A stretch of 64,000 bases of DNA from Pseudomonas sp. AB6 (GTDB taxonomy: Bacteria; Pseudomonadota; Gammaproteobacteria; Pseudomonadales; Pseudomonadaceae). Both the position numbers and the translations under genes were made by a program. This document shows, one piece after another, positions 26,643 to 36,742 of this stretch. Position 1 is the first letter of the stretch. Every line of letters begins with the position of its first letter. The stretch is taken from contig NZ_JAVIWJ010000001.1 in assembly GCF_034314105.1 (NCBI RefSeq), positions 2,481,501-2,545,500 of the forward strand. The letters are read 5' to 3'. The notes under the pieces are model-generated. The model worked only from the letters and a program-made list of their open reading frames with translations, did no database searches and was not told the DNA's origin.

Positions 26643-28517
26643 CTACCTGACCGCTCCTCTCAACGCCGCCACTTGGGCTTGCAAACTGGCAGGTAACGCG
26701 GCGTCGCCGGTCACTGCGGGGCCGGCGACCAAGGTAATGCGCGACCACAGCCGATGAAGTACGCCCTTGTTCGGGTCGCGGCTGAAAAAACTGCCCCATA
26801 ACCCTTGCAACGCCATCGGTATCACCGGCACCGGGGAATCTTCTAACACCCGCGTCAGGCCACCCTTGAACTCATTGAGTTCGCCATCCGTCGTCAGTTT
26901 GCCTTCGGGGAAGATGCACACCAACTCACCGTTTTTCAGGTATTCGGCGATTTTCTTGAACGCTTGATCGTAAATCAGCAGGTCTTCGTTGCGCCCGGCA
27001 ATCGGGATGGCGCCGGCCGTGCGGAAGATGAAATTCAGTACCGGCAGGTTGTAGATCTTGTAGTAAGTCACGAAGCGGATCGGCCGTCGTACTGCCCCGC
27101 CGATCAACAGCGCATCAACGAACGACACATGGTTGCACACCAGCAGCGCAGCACCCTCGTCAGGAATCCGGTCAAGATGGCGGTGTTCAACGCGGTAGAG
27201 GGAATGGCTGAGGAGCCAAATCAGAAAACGCATGCTGAACTCGGGAACAATCTTGAAAATATAAACATTCACGGCGATGTTCATTAGCGACACCACCAAA
27301 AACAGCTGCGGGATCGATAGCTTGACCACGCTGAGCAGCACAATCGAGACAATCGCCGAAACCACCATGAACAGCGCGTTAAGGATGTTGTTGGCCGCGA
27401 TGACGCGTGACCGCTCTTTCTCCACGGTGCGCGACTGAATCAATGCGTACAGCGGCACGATATAAAAGCCGCCAAAAATGCCAATACCCAGCACATCTGC
27501 CAAGACCCACCACGCTTGGCCATAAGACAACACCGCCAACCAGTCATTAACTTGAACGTTCTGCGCGAATCCCCCTGAATGCCACCACAGCAACAGCCCG
27601 AACACCGTCATCCCCATGGAACCAAAGGGCACCAGACCGATTTCGACTTTGCGCCCGGACAAGCGCTCGCAGAGCATCGAACCCGAGGCAATACCGATGG
27701 AAAACACAGCGAGAATCAGCGTAACCACGGTCTCATCGCCGTACAGCCACTCTTTGGCATAAGCCGGGATCTGCGTCAGATAAATCGCACCCACAAACCA
27801 GAACCAGGAGTTACCGACAATTGAACGCGATACCGCAGGCGTTTGCCCAAGACCCAAGCGCACGGTGGCCCAGGACTCACTGAAAATATTCCAGTGCAGG
27901 CGTATTTCCGGAGAGGCCGCAACCGCACGCGGAATGCCACGGCTGGCGATGTAACCCAAACCGGCAACCACCAACAGTACCGTAGCAACGAGGGGTGCGT
28001 ACTGCGCAGAAGACATCATGATCCCGGCGCAGATAGTCCCGGCCAAAATCGACAAGAAGGTGCCCATTTCCACCAGCCCGTTGCCGCCAACCAGTTCATT
28101 CTCATGCAAGTGTTGCGGCAGGATTGAGTATTTCACTGGCCCAAACAACGCCGAGTGAGTGCCCATGGCGAATAGCGATAACAGCATCATCCACAAGTGA
28201 TTAAGCATAAAGCCCGTTGCCGCCACCAGCATGATCGCGATTTCACCTAGTTTGATAAGGCGGATCAACGCGTCCTTGGGATACTTTTCACCAAACTGCC
28301 CCGCCAAGGCCGAGAACAGGAAGAACGGCAGAATGAACAGCAACGCACACAAGTTGACCCAGATCGAACGATCGCCCTCAATCGTGAGCTTGTAGAGTAT
28401 GGCGAGAATCAACGACTGCTTGAGTACATTGTCGTTAAACGCCCCTAGGGACTGAGTGATGAAAAACGGCAGGAAGCGCCGTTTCCCTAGCAGATTGAAT
28501 TGCGATTGTTGACTCAT
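26643..28517 (-). CDS. MFS transporter (LplT-like) fused to a PlsC acyltransferase
   Basis: The 624-residue protein has an N-terminal 12-helix major facilitator domain (about residues 1-410; ITQSLGAFNDNVLKQ is the LplT-type start) joined to a lysophospholipid acyltransferase domain with NHVSFVD (the HX4D motif), GAIPIAGR and FPEGKLT. LplT-Aas systems take up and re-acylate lysophospholipids; here both jobs may lie in one chain, but the third Aas domain (acyl-ACP synthetase) is absent. It is convergent with gdx, the stops being 11 bases apart. Confidence 0.92.
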   Translation of the reverse strand: MSQQSQFNLLGKRRFLPFFITQSLGAFNDNVLKQSLILAILYKLTIEGDRSIWVNLCALLFILPFFLFSALAGQFGEKYPKDALIRLIKLGEIAIMLVAATGFMLNHLWMMLLSLFAMGTHSALFGPVKYSILPQHLHENELVGGNGLVEMGTFLSILAGTICAGIMMSSAQYAPLVATVLLVVAGLGYIASRGIPRAVAASPEIRLHWNIFSESWATVRLGLGQTPAVSRSIVGNSWFWFVGAIYLTQIPAYAKEWLYGDETVVTLILAVFSIGIASGSMLCERLSGRKVEIGLVPFGSMGMTVFGLLLWWHSGGFAQNVQVNDWLAVLSYGQAWWVLADVLGIGIFGGFYIVPLYALIQSRTVEKERSRVIAANNILNALFMVVSAIVSIVLLSVVKLSIPQLFLVVSLMNIAVNVYIFKIVPEFSMRFLIWLLSHSLYRVEHRHLDRIPDEGAALLVCNHVSFVDALLIGGAVRRPIRFVTYYKIYNLPVLNFIFRTAGAIPIAGRNEDLLIYDQAFKKIAEYLKNGELVCIFPEGKLTTDGELNEFKGGLTRVLEDSPVPVIPMALQGLWGSFFSRDPNKGVLHRLWSRITLVAGPAVTGDAALPASLQAQVAALRGAVR

Positions 28518-28643
28518 AGACCCCGCACCCCATGACGCCTTATCCGGCTTTCAGTGGCCGACATTGAAAACGCTAAACACATGGATGTCGATAGGATGCG
28601 TCTGATTCTGTTGCCGTCTATTTCCTGTAACCGTATACCACTG

Positions 28644-29783
28644 TTATTTACTCAACCCAGCAATGCACGGCGAAACGAATAACTCGCCCCGATAAGCGCC
28701 GCGAACGGTGCGGGTCATGACGATCAACCACAACACTGCCAGGCACAACACTAGCAACGTACCCACCACGGAAAAGAACGCAAGATCAAGCCGCGCTGCC
28801 AACTTCAACGTGGCCAAGGCATAGACCCCAAGTGGAAAAGTAAAGCCCCACCAGCCCAAGTTAAATGGAATGCCGGTGCGCAGGTAGCGACCAGTGATCA
28901 GTACAGCAATCAGCATCCACCACAGACCGAAACCCCACAGCGCAATGCCAGCCACCAGACCAATGCCGTCGGCTATTTCACCGAGGCCTGGCAAACCGTT
29001 GGCCGCGAATATCGCCGGAGCGTCGGCGCCCATCACCAGCATGCCCAACGCGCCAGTCCCAATCGGACCCAACGCCAGCCAGCTCGACGCGGCCATACTT
29101 TCGTGGGGCAATTTATGCAGCGCCATGCGCAACAGCAAAATGGTCAAAATACTAAACGCCACCGGCACCGAGAACGCCCACAGCACGTAGCTGGTGATCA
29201 ACATGCTGAACTGCGACGATGCATCCGCCAGATGCGGTGCCAGCAATCCCCCGCTGGCCGCAGCCACTTCGGCAGCCACCACTGGCAGCAGCCACACGGC
29301 GGTCATCTGGTCGATGCTGTGTTCCTGCCGGGTGAACATCATGAACGGGATCAGTACGCCACACGCCACGGCCATTGTGACATCCAGCCACCACAGCACG
29401 TCGGCGACCGAGATCACCGCATTGCCCCAACGCGGTAGGCCGAACAACAGAAAGCCATTGATGATAGTTGCCAGCCCCATGGGAATGGTGCCGAAAAACA
29501 TAGAGACGGTTGAATGACCAAATACCCGCCGTGCTTCATCAAAGAACAGCCCCCAGCGCATTGCATACAACACGCCGAACAACAAGAACAGACCCATATT
29601 GAATAGCCACAATGCTTCGGCAATCAGGCGCACGCCTGGGATCTGTACGGGCAGCTGAGCCAAAGTCAGGGCGAGAACACCGGTACCCATGGTCGCGCCA
29701 AACCAGTTAGGGGTGAACTGGCGAATGACATCACGTGGGTGGTTCAATCGGCTGAGTGGACGAACGGGGTAAAGGGTTGTCAT
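28644..29783 (-). CDS. TDT-family (TehA/Mae1/SLAC1) transporter
   Basis: The 379-residue inner-membrane protein has about ten helices. FTPNWFGATMGTGVLAL opens the first helix, and FFGTIPMGLATIINGF and PIGTGALGML are family motifs. Members carry malate, sulphite or tellurite-related anions; the sequence does not tell which. AGGAG precedes the ATG. The TATAGGT inverted repeat upstream may be its operator. Confidence 0.9.
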   Translation of the reverse strand: MTTLYPVRPLSRLNHPRDVIRQFTPNWFGATMGTGVLALTLAQLPVQIPGVRLIAEALWLFNMGLFLLFGVLYAMRWGLFFDEARRVFGHSTVSMFFGTIPMGLATIINGFLLFGLPRWGNAVISVADVLWWLDVTMAVACGVLIPFMMFTRQEHSIDQMTAVWLLPVVAAEVAAASGGLLAPHLADASSQFSMLITSYVLWAFSVPVAFSILTILLLRMALHKLPHESMAASSWLALGPIGTGALGMLVMGADAPAIFAANGLPGLGEIADGIGLVAGIALWGFGLWWMLIAVLITGRYLRTGIPFNLGWWGFTFPLGVYALATLKLAARLDLAFFSVVGTLLVLCLAVLWLIVMTRTVRGAYRGELFVSPCIAGLSK

Positions 29784-29858
29784 GGTGAGCTCCTGTCCTC
29801 TGATGCGGTAACGAAAGCTTATAACGCAACGATCTATCTATATAACGGGTAATTTAGC

Positions 29859-29882
29859 TATAGGTGATCTGTTTTACCTATA
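29859..29882. promoter_or_regulatory. Inverted repeat TATAGGT-N10-ACCTATA
   Basis: The seven-base arms are perfect and lie 76 bases before the TDT start at 29783 in an AT-rich stretch, on the side facing the divergent kinase gene. It could be an operator for either gene. Confidence 0.4.
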
Positions 29883-30006
29883 TGCACATCTACACGCGTG
29901 GCACCAAACCCTGCCGCACCCTTAGTAGTCACTGACGAAGCCCCGGCATCATGCGAGACTACCCCGCCAGGGCTGTTCGAAGTGCTGGCGTTATTTGGAG
30001 CTCTAC

Positions 30007-33000
30007 ATGTCGTTGTCCAGCGGACTTATCGCTGCGGTCGCTGTTGCTTACATGGCCATTATGTTCGCCATCGCCTTCTATGGGGATCGGCGTAGCAAGC
30101 CGTTGTCGCCTAGGCTGCGGGCGTGGGTATACAGCTTGTCACTGGCGGTGTATTGCACCAGCTGGACGTTTTTCGGCGCCGTGGGCCAGGCAGCGGAACA
30201 ACTCTGGTCATTTCTGCCCATTTATCTCGGACCGATATTGCTACTGATGCTAGCGCCTTGGGTGCTGCAAAAGATGGTGATGATCAGCAAGCAGGAGAAC
30301 ATTACCTCCATCGCTGACTTTATCGCCGCCCGCTACGGTAAATCGCAATCGCTCGCGGTGGTAGTTGCACTGATCTGCATGGTGGGAGTGCTGCCCTACA
30401 TCGCGTTGCAGCTCAAAGGCATTGTGCTGGGCGTGAACCTGCTCACCGGCGCGGTTGCTGAATCCACTGGCGTCCGCGCTCAAGATACTGCGCTGATCGT
30501 TTCGCTGGTCCTCGCCTTATTTACCATTTTGTTCGGTACGCGCAGCCTGGACGTCACCGAACACCACCGCGGCATGGTGCTGGCCATTGCCTTTGAAGCA
30601 CTGGTCAAGCTGTTTGCATTTCTTGCCGTGGGGGCCTTTGTCACGTTCGGCCTGTATGACGGGTTTGATGACCTATTCAATCAGGCGATGCTCGCACCGC
30701 GTCTGGAAGAATACTGGAAAGAAACCGTCAATTGGCCATCTATGGTGGTCCAGACTGGCGTGGCGATGATGGCAATGATCTGCCTGCCCCGGCAGTTTCA
30801 CGTCATTGTGGTGGAGAATACCGAGCCCCAAGATCTACGCGTGGCCAAATGGGTGTTCCCGGCCTACCTTGCCTTAGCGGCGTTGTTCGTGGTGCCCATC
30901 GCCTTGGCCGGGCAAATGCTGTTGCCTAGCTCGGTATTGCCTGACTCTTTCGTGATCAGTTTGCCGCTGGCCCAAGCCCATCCAGCGCTGGCGCTGTTGG
31001 CGTTCATCGGCGGCGCGTCAGCGGCCACCGGCATGGTCATTGTCGCCAGTGTCTCCCTGTCGACCATGGTCTCCAACGACATGCTGCTGCCCTGGCTGCT
31101 GCGCCGACAAACCGCCGAACGCCCATTCGAGGTGTTTCGCCAGTGGATGCTGTCAGTGCGCCGCGTGAGTATCGTGGTCATTCTGCTACTGGCGTATGTC
31201 TGCTACCGACTGCTCGGCTCGACGGCAAGTCTGGCCACCATTGGCCAGGTCGCTTTCGCTGCGATTACCCAGTTGGCGCCCGCCATGCTCGGCGCGTTGT
31301 ACTGGAAGCAGGCAAATCGCCGGGGGGTATTCGCCGGACTGGCGGCCGGGACGTTCCTCTGGTTCTACACCTTAGTGTTACCCATTGCGGCCAACAGTCT
31401 AGGCTGGTCGCTGAGCACTTTTCCGGGGTTGGAGTGGCTGCACGGCAACCCGTTCAATTTACCCATTACTCCGCTGACGCAAGCCGTGGTGCTGTCGCTG
31501 GCGGGCAACTTCACGTTGTTTGCCTGGGTCTCGGTGTTATCTCGCACTCGGGTTTCCGAACACTGGCAAGCCGGGCGATTTATCGGTCAAGAAATCAGCG
31601 CACGTCCGCGCAGCCGTTCATTGCTGGCGGTGCAGATCGAAGACTTGCTGACACTGTCGGCGCGCTTCGTCGGTGAAGAACGCGCCCGGCAAAGTTTTAT
31701 CCGTTTCGCTTACCGTCAGGGCAAAGGCTTCAACCCCAATCAAAACGCCGACGGAGAATGGATCGCCCATACCGAACGGCTACTGGCGGGCGTGCTCGGC
31801 GCTTCGTCGACCCGAGCTGTGGTTAAAGCCGCCATCGAAGGCCGCGACATGCAGCTTGAAGACGTGGTGCGTATCGCTGACGAAGCGTCGGAAGTGCTGC
31901 AATTCAACCGAGCGCTATTGCAGGGCGCGATTGAAAACATCACCCAAGGCATCAGCGTGGTCGATCAATCATTGAAACTGGTGGCCTGGAATCACCGCTA
32001 TCTGGAAGTGTTCAATTACCCGGAAGGGCTGATCAGTGTGGGTCGACCGATTGCCGACATCATTCGTCATAACGCCGAACGTGGCCTGTGTGGTCCGGGT
32101 GAGGCGGAAGTGCACGTGGCGCGTCGCCTACACTGGATGCGTCAAGGCCGGGCACATACCTCTGAACGATTATTCCCCAGCGGACGAGTGATTGAGCTGA
32201 TTGGTAACCCGATGCCGGGCGGCGGCTTCGTCATGAGCTTCACCGACATTACGGCGTTTCGCGACGCCGAGCACGCGCTCAAGGCCGCCAACGAAAGCCT
32301 GGAACAGCGCGTCGCCGAACGTACCCATGAGCTGTCGCAATTGAACGTCGCGCTCACCGAAGCCAAGGGCACCGCAGAGACCGCCAACCAATCAAAAACC
32401 CGCTTTCTTGCTGCGGTTAGCCATGACTTGATGCAGCCGCTGAACGCCGCACGGCTTTTTTCTGCTGCGCTGTCTCATCAGGACGAAGGGATTTCCGAAG
32501 ACGCTCAGCAGTTGATACAGCATATGGACACCTCGCTGCGTTCGGCGGAAGACCTGATCAGTGATCTGCTAGACATGTCCCGCCTGGAAAACGGCAAAAT
32601 CACTCCCATGCTTCAGCCATTCCCACTCAATGCGCTGTTTGACACCTTGGGCGCCGAATTTAAGGCCTTGGCTAAAGAGCAAGGCGTGAAATTCCGTTTA
32701 CGCGGCACCCAGTTGCGGATCGACAGCGACATGAAGTTATTACGGCGGATTCTCCAGAACTTCCTGACCAACGCCTTCCGCTATGCGCAAGGGCCGATAT
32801 TGCTCGGCGTGCGTCGCAAAAAAGGACAACTGTGTCTCGAGGTGTGGGATCGGGGGCCGGGTATTCCCGAGGAGAAACGCCAAGTCATTTTCGAAGAATT
32901 CAAGCGCCTGGACAGCCACCAGACCCGCGCTGAAAAAGGCCTCGGCCTTGGCTTGGCAATTGCTGACGGTTTGTGCCGAGTATTGGGGCATGACTTGCAA

Positions 33001-33480
33001 GTCCGTTCATGGCCAGGCAAAGGCAGCGTGTTTAGCGTAACGGTGCCGCTTGCCAGTAATCAATCGGCAGCGATCGTGATGCCTGCCACACCGAAAGGCG
33101 AGCCGCTGAGCGGTACCCACATACTGTGCGTCGATAATGAAGACAGCATTTTGATCGGCATGAACAGCCTGCTGACACGTTGGGGTTGTCAGGTGCGCAC
33201 AGCCCGCAACCGTAGTGAGTGTGAAGCCCTTTTGAACGAGGGCGTGCGCCCGCAATGGGTATTGGTCGATTACCACCTCGACGAAGGCGAAACCGGCACG
33301 GCACTGATGGCCTGGTTACGTACCCGCTTGGGTGAACCCGTGCCAGGGGTCGTTATCAGCGCCGACGGCCGCCCTGAACTGGTGGCGCAAATTCATGCAG
33401 CTGGCCTTGATTACCTGTCCAAACCGGTCAAGCCGGCGGCGTTGCGGGCGCTGCTGAGTCGACCGGCGAGTTTGAGTTGA
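30007..33480 (+). CDS. Hybrid histidine kinase with SLC5-like transporter domain
   Basis: GGAG seven bases before the ATG at 30007 sets the start (1,157 residues). The first 550 residues form a sodium-solute-symporter-like domain of about 13 helices (WTFFGAVGQAA, ITSIADFIAARYGKSQ). Then come a PAS domain (QGAIENITQGISVVDQSLKL), a coiled coil, a histidine kinase with H-box SHDLMQPLNAARLF, N-box NFLTNAFRYA and G-boxes DRGPGIPEE and GLGLGLAI, and a C-terminal receiver with the phosphoacceptor Asp in VLVDYHLDEG. This is the CbrA/CrbS-like class and matches P. aeruginosa PA3271 by layout. The signal and the partner regulator are unknown. Confidence 0.93.
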   Translation: MSLSSGLIAAVAVAYMAIMFAIAFYGDRRSKPLSPRLRAWVYSLSLAVYCTSWTFFGAVGQAAEQLWSFLPIYLGPILLLMLAPWVLQKMVMISKQENITSIADFIAARYGKSQSLAVVVALICMVGVLPYIALQLKGIVLGVNLLTGAVAESTGVRAQDTALIVSLVLALFTILFGTRSLDVTEHHRGMVLAIAFEALVKLFAFLAVGAFVTFGLYDGFDDLFNQAMLAPRLEEYWKETVNWPSMVVQTGVAMMAMICLPRQFHVIVVENTEPQDLRVAKWVFPAYLALAALFVVPIALAGQMLLPSSVLPDSFVISLPLAQAHPALALLAFIGGASAATGMVIVASVSLSTMVSNDMLLPWLLRRQTAERPFEVFRQWMLSVRRVSIVVILLLAYVCYRLLGSTASLATIGQVAFAAITQLAPAMLGALYWKQANRRGVFAGLAAGTFLWFYTLVLPIAANSLGWSLSTFPGLEWLHGNPFNLPITPLTQAVVLSLAGNFTLFAWVSVLSRTRVSEHWQAGRFIGQEISARPRSRSLLAVQIEDLLTLSARFVGEERARQSFIRFAYRQGKGFNPNQNADGEWIAHTERLLAGVLGASSTRAVVKAAIEGRDMQLEDVVRIADEASEVLQFNRALLQGAIENITQGISVVDQSLKLVAWNHRYLEVFNYPEGLISVGRPIADIIRHNAERGLCGPGEAEVHVARRLHWMRQGRAHTSERLFPSGRVIELIGNPMPGGGFVMSFTDITAFRDAEHALKAANESLEQRVAERTHELSQLNVALTEAKGTAETANQSKTRFLAAVSHDLMQPLNAARLFSAALSHQDEGISEDAQQLIQHMDTSLRSAEDLISDLLDMSRLENGKITPMLQPFPLNALFDTLGAEFKALAKEQGVKFRLRGTQLRIDSDMKLLRRILQNFLTNAFRYAQGPILLGVRRKKGQLCLEVWDRGPGIPEEKRQVIFEEFKRLDSHQTRAEKGLGLGLAIADGLCRVLGHDLQVRSWPGKGSVFSVTVPLASNQSAAIVMPATPKGEPLSGTHILCVDNEDSILIGMNSLLTRWGCQVRTARNRSECEALLNEGVRPQWVLVDYHLDEGETGTALMAWLRTRLGEPVPGVVISADGRPELVAQIHAAGLDYLSKPVKPAALRALLSRPASLS

Positions 33481-33563
33481 TGCAGGAAGGAGACGCAGCG
33501 TTAGCAAACGCCGTCGCGACTCCGGCAGCCACAGAACAGTAGGAACATTTATCGCCGCCTCGG

Positions 33564-35288
33564 CTAAAGACTCGCCCGTCCTTTGCGTCGATACGGAAAC
33601 ACGTCAATGACCTTCCCATCTCTAATCGCTTGCTGGAGGCTTTTCCAGTAGTCAGCGTCGTACAGTTCGCCATGCAATTTGGCGAACAGCCGACGCTGGC
33701 CCATGTCGGCGAACAGAAATGGCGGAAACTCTTCCGGGAATACGTCCAGCGGGCCAATGGAGTACCAAGGCTCTGACGACATTTCGTCCTCGGGGGTACG
33801 AGGCTCCGGTATTCGGCGGAAGTTGGCTTCGGTCAAAAAGCAGATTTCGTCGTAGTCATAAAACACCACGCGTCCATGGCGGGTGACCCCGAAGTTTTTC
33901 AACAGCATGTCGCCGGGAAAAATGTTCGCCGCCGCCAGTTGTTTGATCGCCAGCCCATAATCCTCTAGTGCCTCCTGCACCTGAGCGTCGTTGGCATTTT
34001 CCAAATACAGGTTTAGCGGGATCATCCGCCGTTCGGTCCAGCAGTGGCGGATCAACACGCTATCGCCGTCCACCTCGACCGTCCCGGCCGCGACGTCCAA
34101 AAGTTCAGCAAGACATTCCGGGGCAAACTTACTCAGCGGGAAACGGAAATCGGCGAACTCTTGGGTATCGGCCATGCGCCCTACGCGATCAACCGTTTTG
34201 ACCAGCCGATACTTTTCGATCACAGTCGCCCGATCTACGTTTTTCGAAGGTGAGAAACGGTCTTTGATGATCTTGAATACGGTGTTAAATCCCGGCAGCG
34301 TAAACACACTCATGACCATACCGCGCACGCCGGGCGCGATGGTGAAGCGGTCGTCGGTGCTGGCCAAGTGATTGATCAAGGCCCGGTAAAACTCGGATTT
34401 ACCGTGTTTGTAGAAGCCGATTGAGGTGTACAGCTCAGCGATGTGCTTGCCGGGCAAAATACGTTTGAGAAAGCCGACGAATTCGGCTGGAACCGGCACA
34501 TCGACCATGAAATACGAACGCGTAAACGAGAAGATGATCGACACATCCGCTTCGTCAGTAATCAGCGCATCAATCTGAATACCTTGGCCTTCAGGGTGCA
34601 ACAACGGAATCACCAGCGGCCATTGCTCGTCGAGGGTGAAAATTCGGCCAACCAGATACGCACCTTTGTTGCGGTACAGAATCGAAGAAAATAACTCAAT
34701 ACTGAGCCTCGGGTCTTTGCATACCCAATCGGGTAAATTCTCACGCAATTGGCGTTCCAGGCGCTGCAAGTCCCCCGGCAAATCAGCAAACGGAACATCA
34801 AACCTGTACTCGGCAAAAACCGCCGAGAGCATCTTCAACAAATCGCCTTCGGGTCTGTAGGTGCGGGTTTGCGCGGCTTTGCCCTGATGATGCAGTGACG
34901 GACGCGTGGTGTGGATGAACATGCAGCCGTCGCTGATCAGGTCATGGCTGAACAGGCCGCAAAATATCGAATTGAACCAGGTTTCGGCCAACTCGTCGTC
35001 GAACCGCAGATCAATCAGGTCGATATAAGCGCTTTTGACCAGCGGCCAGCACGCCACGTCCAATAGGTGCTCGGCGTCAAATTGAGCGCTTAGGCGCTTA
35101 CCGGTCTCGCTGACCTTCTCTTCGTACAGGCTGATCCGCGCTGCCGAGGCGCGCTGAGCTTCCTGCCACTGCGCTTGCTCGAAACGCACCCGAGCACCGT
35201 CGGCGATTTGCCGGAAATGATCCCGATAATCATCGAAGCCATCGAGAATCTTCTGCGCGATATCAGCGGCTGGCCATTTTGGGGGCAT
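33564..35288 (-). CDS. aceK: Isocitrate dehydrogenase kinase/phosphatase
   Basis: The ATG at 35288 has GAGG upstream; a TTG five codons earlier is the alternative. The 574-residue enzyme reversibly phosphorylates isocitrate dehydrogenase and so sets the flux between the TCA cycle and the glyoxylate shunt. Family landmarks are [17 protein letters not shown] (ATP-binding loop), [11 protein letters not shown] and [17 protein letters not shown], which holds the shared kinase/phosphatase active site. As usual in Pseudomonas it is not next to aceA or aceB. Confidence 0.97.
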   Translation of the reverse strand: MPPKWPAADIAQKILDGFDDYRDHFRQIADGARVRFEQAQWQEAQRASAARISLYEEKVSETGKRLSAQFDAEHLLDVACWPLVKSAYIDLIDLRFDDELAETWFNSIFCGLFSHDLISDGCMFIHTTRPSLHHQGKAAQTRTYRPEGDLLKMLSAVFAEYRFDVPFADLPGDLQRLERQLRENLPDWVCKDPRLSIELFSSILYRNKGAYLVGRIFTLDEQWPLVIPLLHPEGQGIQIDALITDEADVSIIFSFTRSYFMVDVPVPAEFVGFLKRILPGKHIAELYTSIGFYKHGKSEFYRALINHLASTDDRFTIAPGVRGMVMSVFTLPGFNTVFKIIKDRFSPSKNVDRATVIEKYRLVKTVDRVGRMADTQEFADFRFPLSKFAPECLAELLDVAAGTVEVDGDSVLIRHCWTERRMIPLNLYLENANDAQVQEALEDYGLAIKQLAAANIFPGDMLLKNFGVTRHGRVVFYDYDEICFLTEANFRRIPEPRTPEDEMSSEPWYSIGPLDVFPEEFPPFLFADMGQRRLFAKLHGELYDADYWKSLQQAIRDGKVIDVFPYRRKGRASL

Positions 35289-35613
35289 AAAAGACCTCGG
35301 CAAACATCCAAAAAGTTGAGCTTAGTCAGCGGATTGGAAAGCGGGAGACTGCCCCGCCTTCTTAGGGAATAAATTCGCTCCCACGAGATTTTATTTGCTG
35401 ATCTGAACCCCGGCAGCGAAATCAGAACGGCCATACCAGCGCCAAAGAGAAACGTACCAGCAGAAAGGCAACGGCGGGGCTGGGGCACGACAAACAGGGT
35501 GATCGTGGCCAGTGAGGCCAAAGCGTCGTGTGAAAAAAATATGGGGTAGGTGGTGACTGATGAGCACCGCCGCCGACCATTGCCAGCGTTCGGTGCGTTG
35601 TGTAATCAGCTAT
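35289..35613 (-). other. Intergenic stretch with possible decayed coding sequence
   Basis: The 325 bases between aceK and lpxO hold no intact gene. On the minus strand a frame reading ERWQWSAAVLISHHLPHIFF is followed in another frame by LATITLFVVPQPRRCL and a hydrophobic stretch, which could be a frame-shifted remnant of a small membrane protein. I cannot name a parent family, and chance is not excluded. Confidence 0.3.
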
Positions 35614-36552
35614 TTAGCCAAACAGCCAGTAACCCAGCAAGGTGAACACAACAATCGCCAGCACAGGGCGCATAAGGCGGTAGCCCTTAGGGTAACGGCG
35701 TTTTAGCTTTTTCACGCCACCGCTGAAGCTGGTGCTGAACCGCTTGCTGTAGGCATAAGCCTGATTGATCCCACCTACCCGTTCATCGTCCAGATTCTGT
35801 GGCGCGGTGGCACGGCCCAAAAACGCGCTTATCGAACGATTAATGCGGGTCATGAACTTCGATTTTAAGGGCCGCTCAACGTCACAGAACAAAATTACCC
35901 GGGTCTGCGCTGTCTGGTTCTTGACCCAATGTACGTAGGTCTCGTCGAACATCACGTCTTGACCATCGCGCCATGCGTAGATTTGACCGTCCACATAGAT
36001 GCGGCAGTCATCGGAGTTCGGGGTTGAAAGACCCAAGTGATAACGCAGCGAACCGGCGAACGGGTCGCGGTGCGGGTTGAGGTGACTGTCACCCGGCAAC
36101 AGGGCAAACATCGCCCCCTTGACGTTGGGTATCCGGTTAACCAACTCCACCGTCTTCGGGCACAGCAACTCGGCAGACGGCAGGGCTTTGTCGTACCACT
36201 TGAGGTAAAAACGCTTCCAGCCTTTCTTGAAGAACGAACCGAAGCCAGCGTCGTTGTCCTTGGCGGCAGCGCGTATATAGCCTTCGTCGAACAAATGCAT
36301 GGCTTCGTCGCGGATGATTTCCCAGTTGTCCTTGAGCAGATCCATTTCAGGAAACTGGCTGCGATCCAGATAGGGCTTGGAGGCCACGCCGGAGAACAGA
36401 TACATCAAGGCGTTGTAGGGAGCGAACAGCGCAGAATGGTTGACGAACTGACGCAGCAACGGCAACCGGGCCTTACCGCGCAGGTGTACGTACAGTGTGC
36501 TCCCCAGGAAGAGCATCAAAATCGATGCCTTGGCAGCAAAAGAAAAGGTCAT
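35614..36552 (-). CDS. lpxO: Lipid A 2-hydroxylase (aspartyl/asparaginyl beta-hydroxylase family)
   Basis: CAGGAG precedes the ATG at 36552; the product is 312 residues. The Fe(II)/2-oxoglutarate oxygenase core shows LLPGDSHLNPHRDPFAG and SLRYHLGLSTP, then DETYVHWVKNQT with the distal histidine, and RVILFCDVERP. Hydrophobic segments at both ends suit membrane association. LpxO adds a 2-hydroxyl to the secondary laurate of lipid A. Length and motifs fit; the gene is monocistronic. Confidence 0.9.
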   Translation of the reverse strand: MTFSFAAKASILMLFLGSTLYVHLRGKARLPLLRQFVNHSALFAPYNALMYLFSGVASKPYLDRSQFPEMDLLKDNWEIIRDEAMHLFDEGYIRAAAKDNDAGFGSFFKKGWKRFYLKWYDKALPSAELLCPKTVELVNRIPNVKGAMFALLPGDSHLNPHRDPFAGSLRYHLGLSTPNSDDCRIYVDGQIYAWRDGQDVMFDETYVHWVKNQTAQTRVILFCDVERPLKSKFMTRINRSISAFLGRATAPQNLDDERVGGINQAYAYSKRFSTSFSGGVKKLKRRYPKGYRLMRPVLAIVVFTLLGYWLFG

Positions 36553-36742
36553 GAAACACTCCTGAAAAATAGGCAAATAACTGCACTACGCGGCACTGTT
36601 CTGATTAGTGATCCCGAGGGCGCTGCCATGGCAGTCGCCTTCCACATTCCGTCTTCGCGAAATGCGCACTGAAGAGGATTCGAAGCCCGCCATGATATGC
36701 CTTCAGGAGCCAGGTAAAAAGCGGCCTGTAAGCAACGAACCG

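Noticed and set aside
26269..26799. 176-codon minus frame over gdx
   Set aside because: It overlaps gdx and the riboswitch and the 3' end of the MFS fusion; no family.
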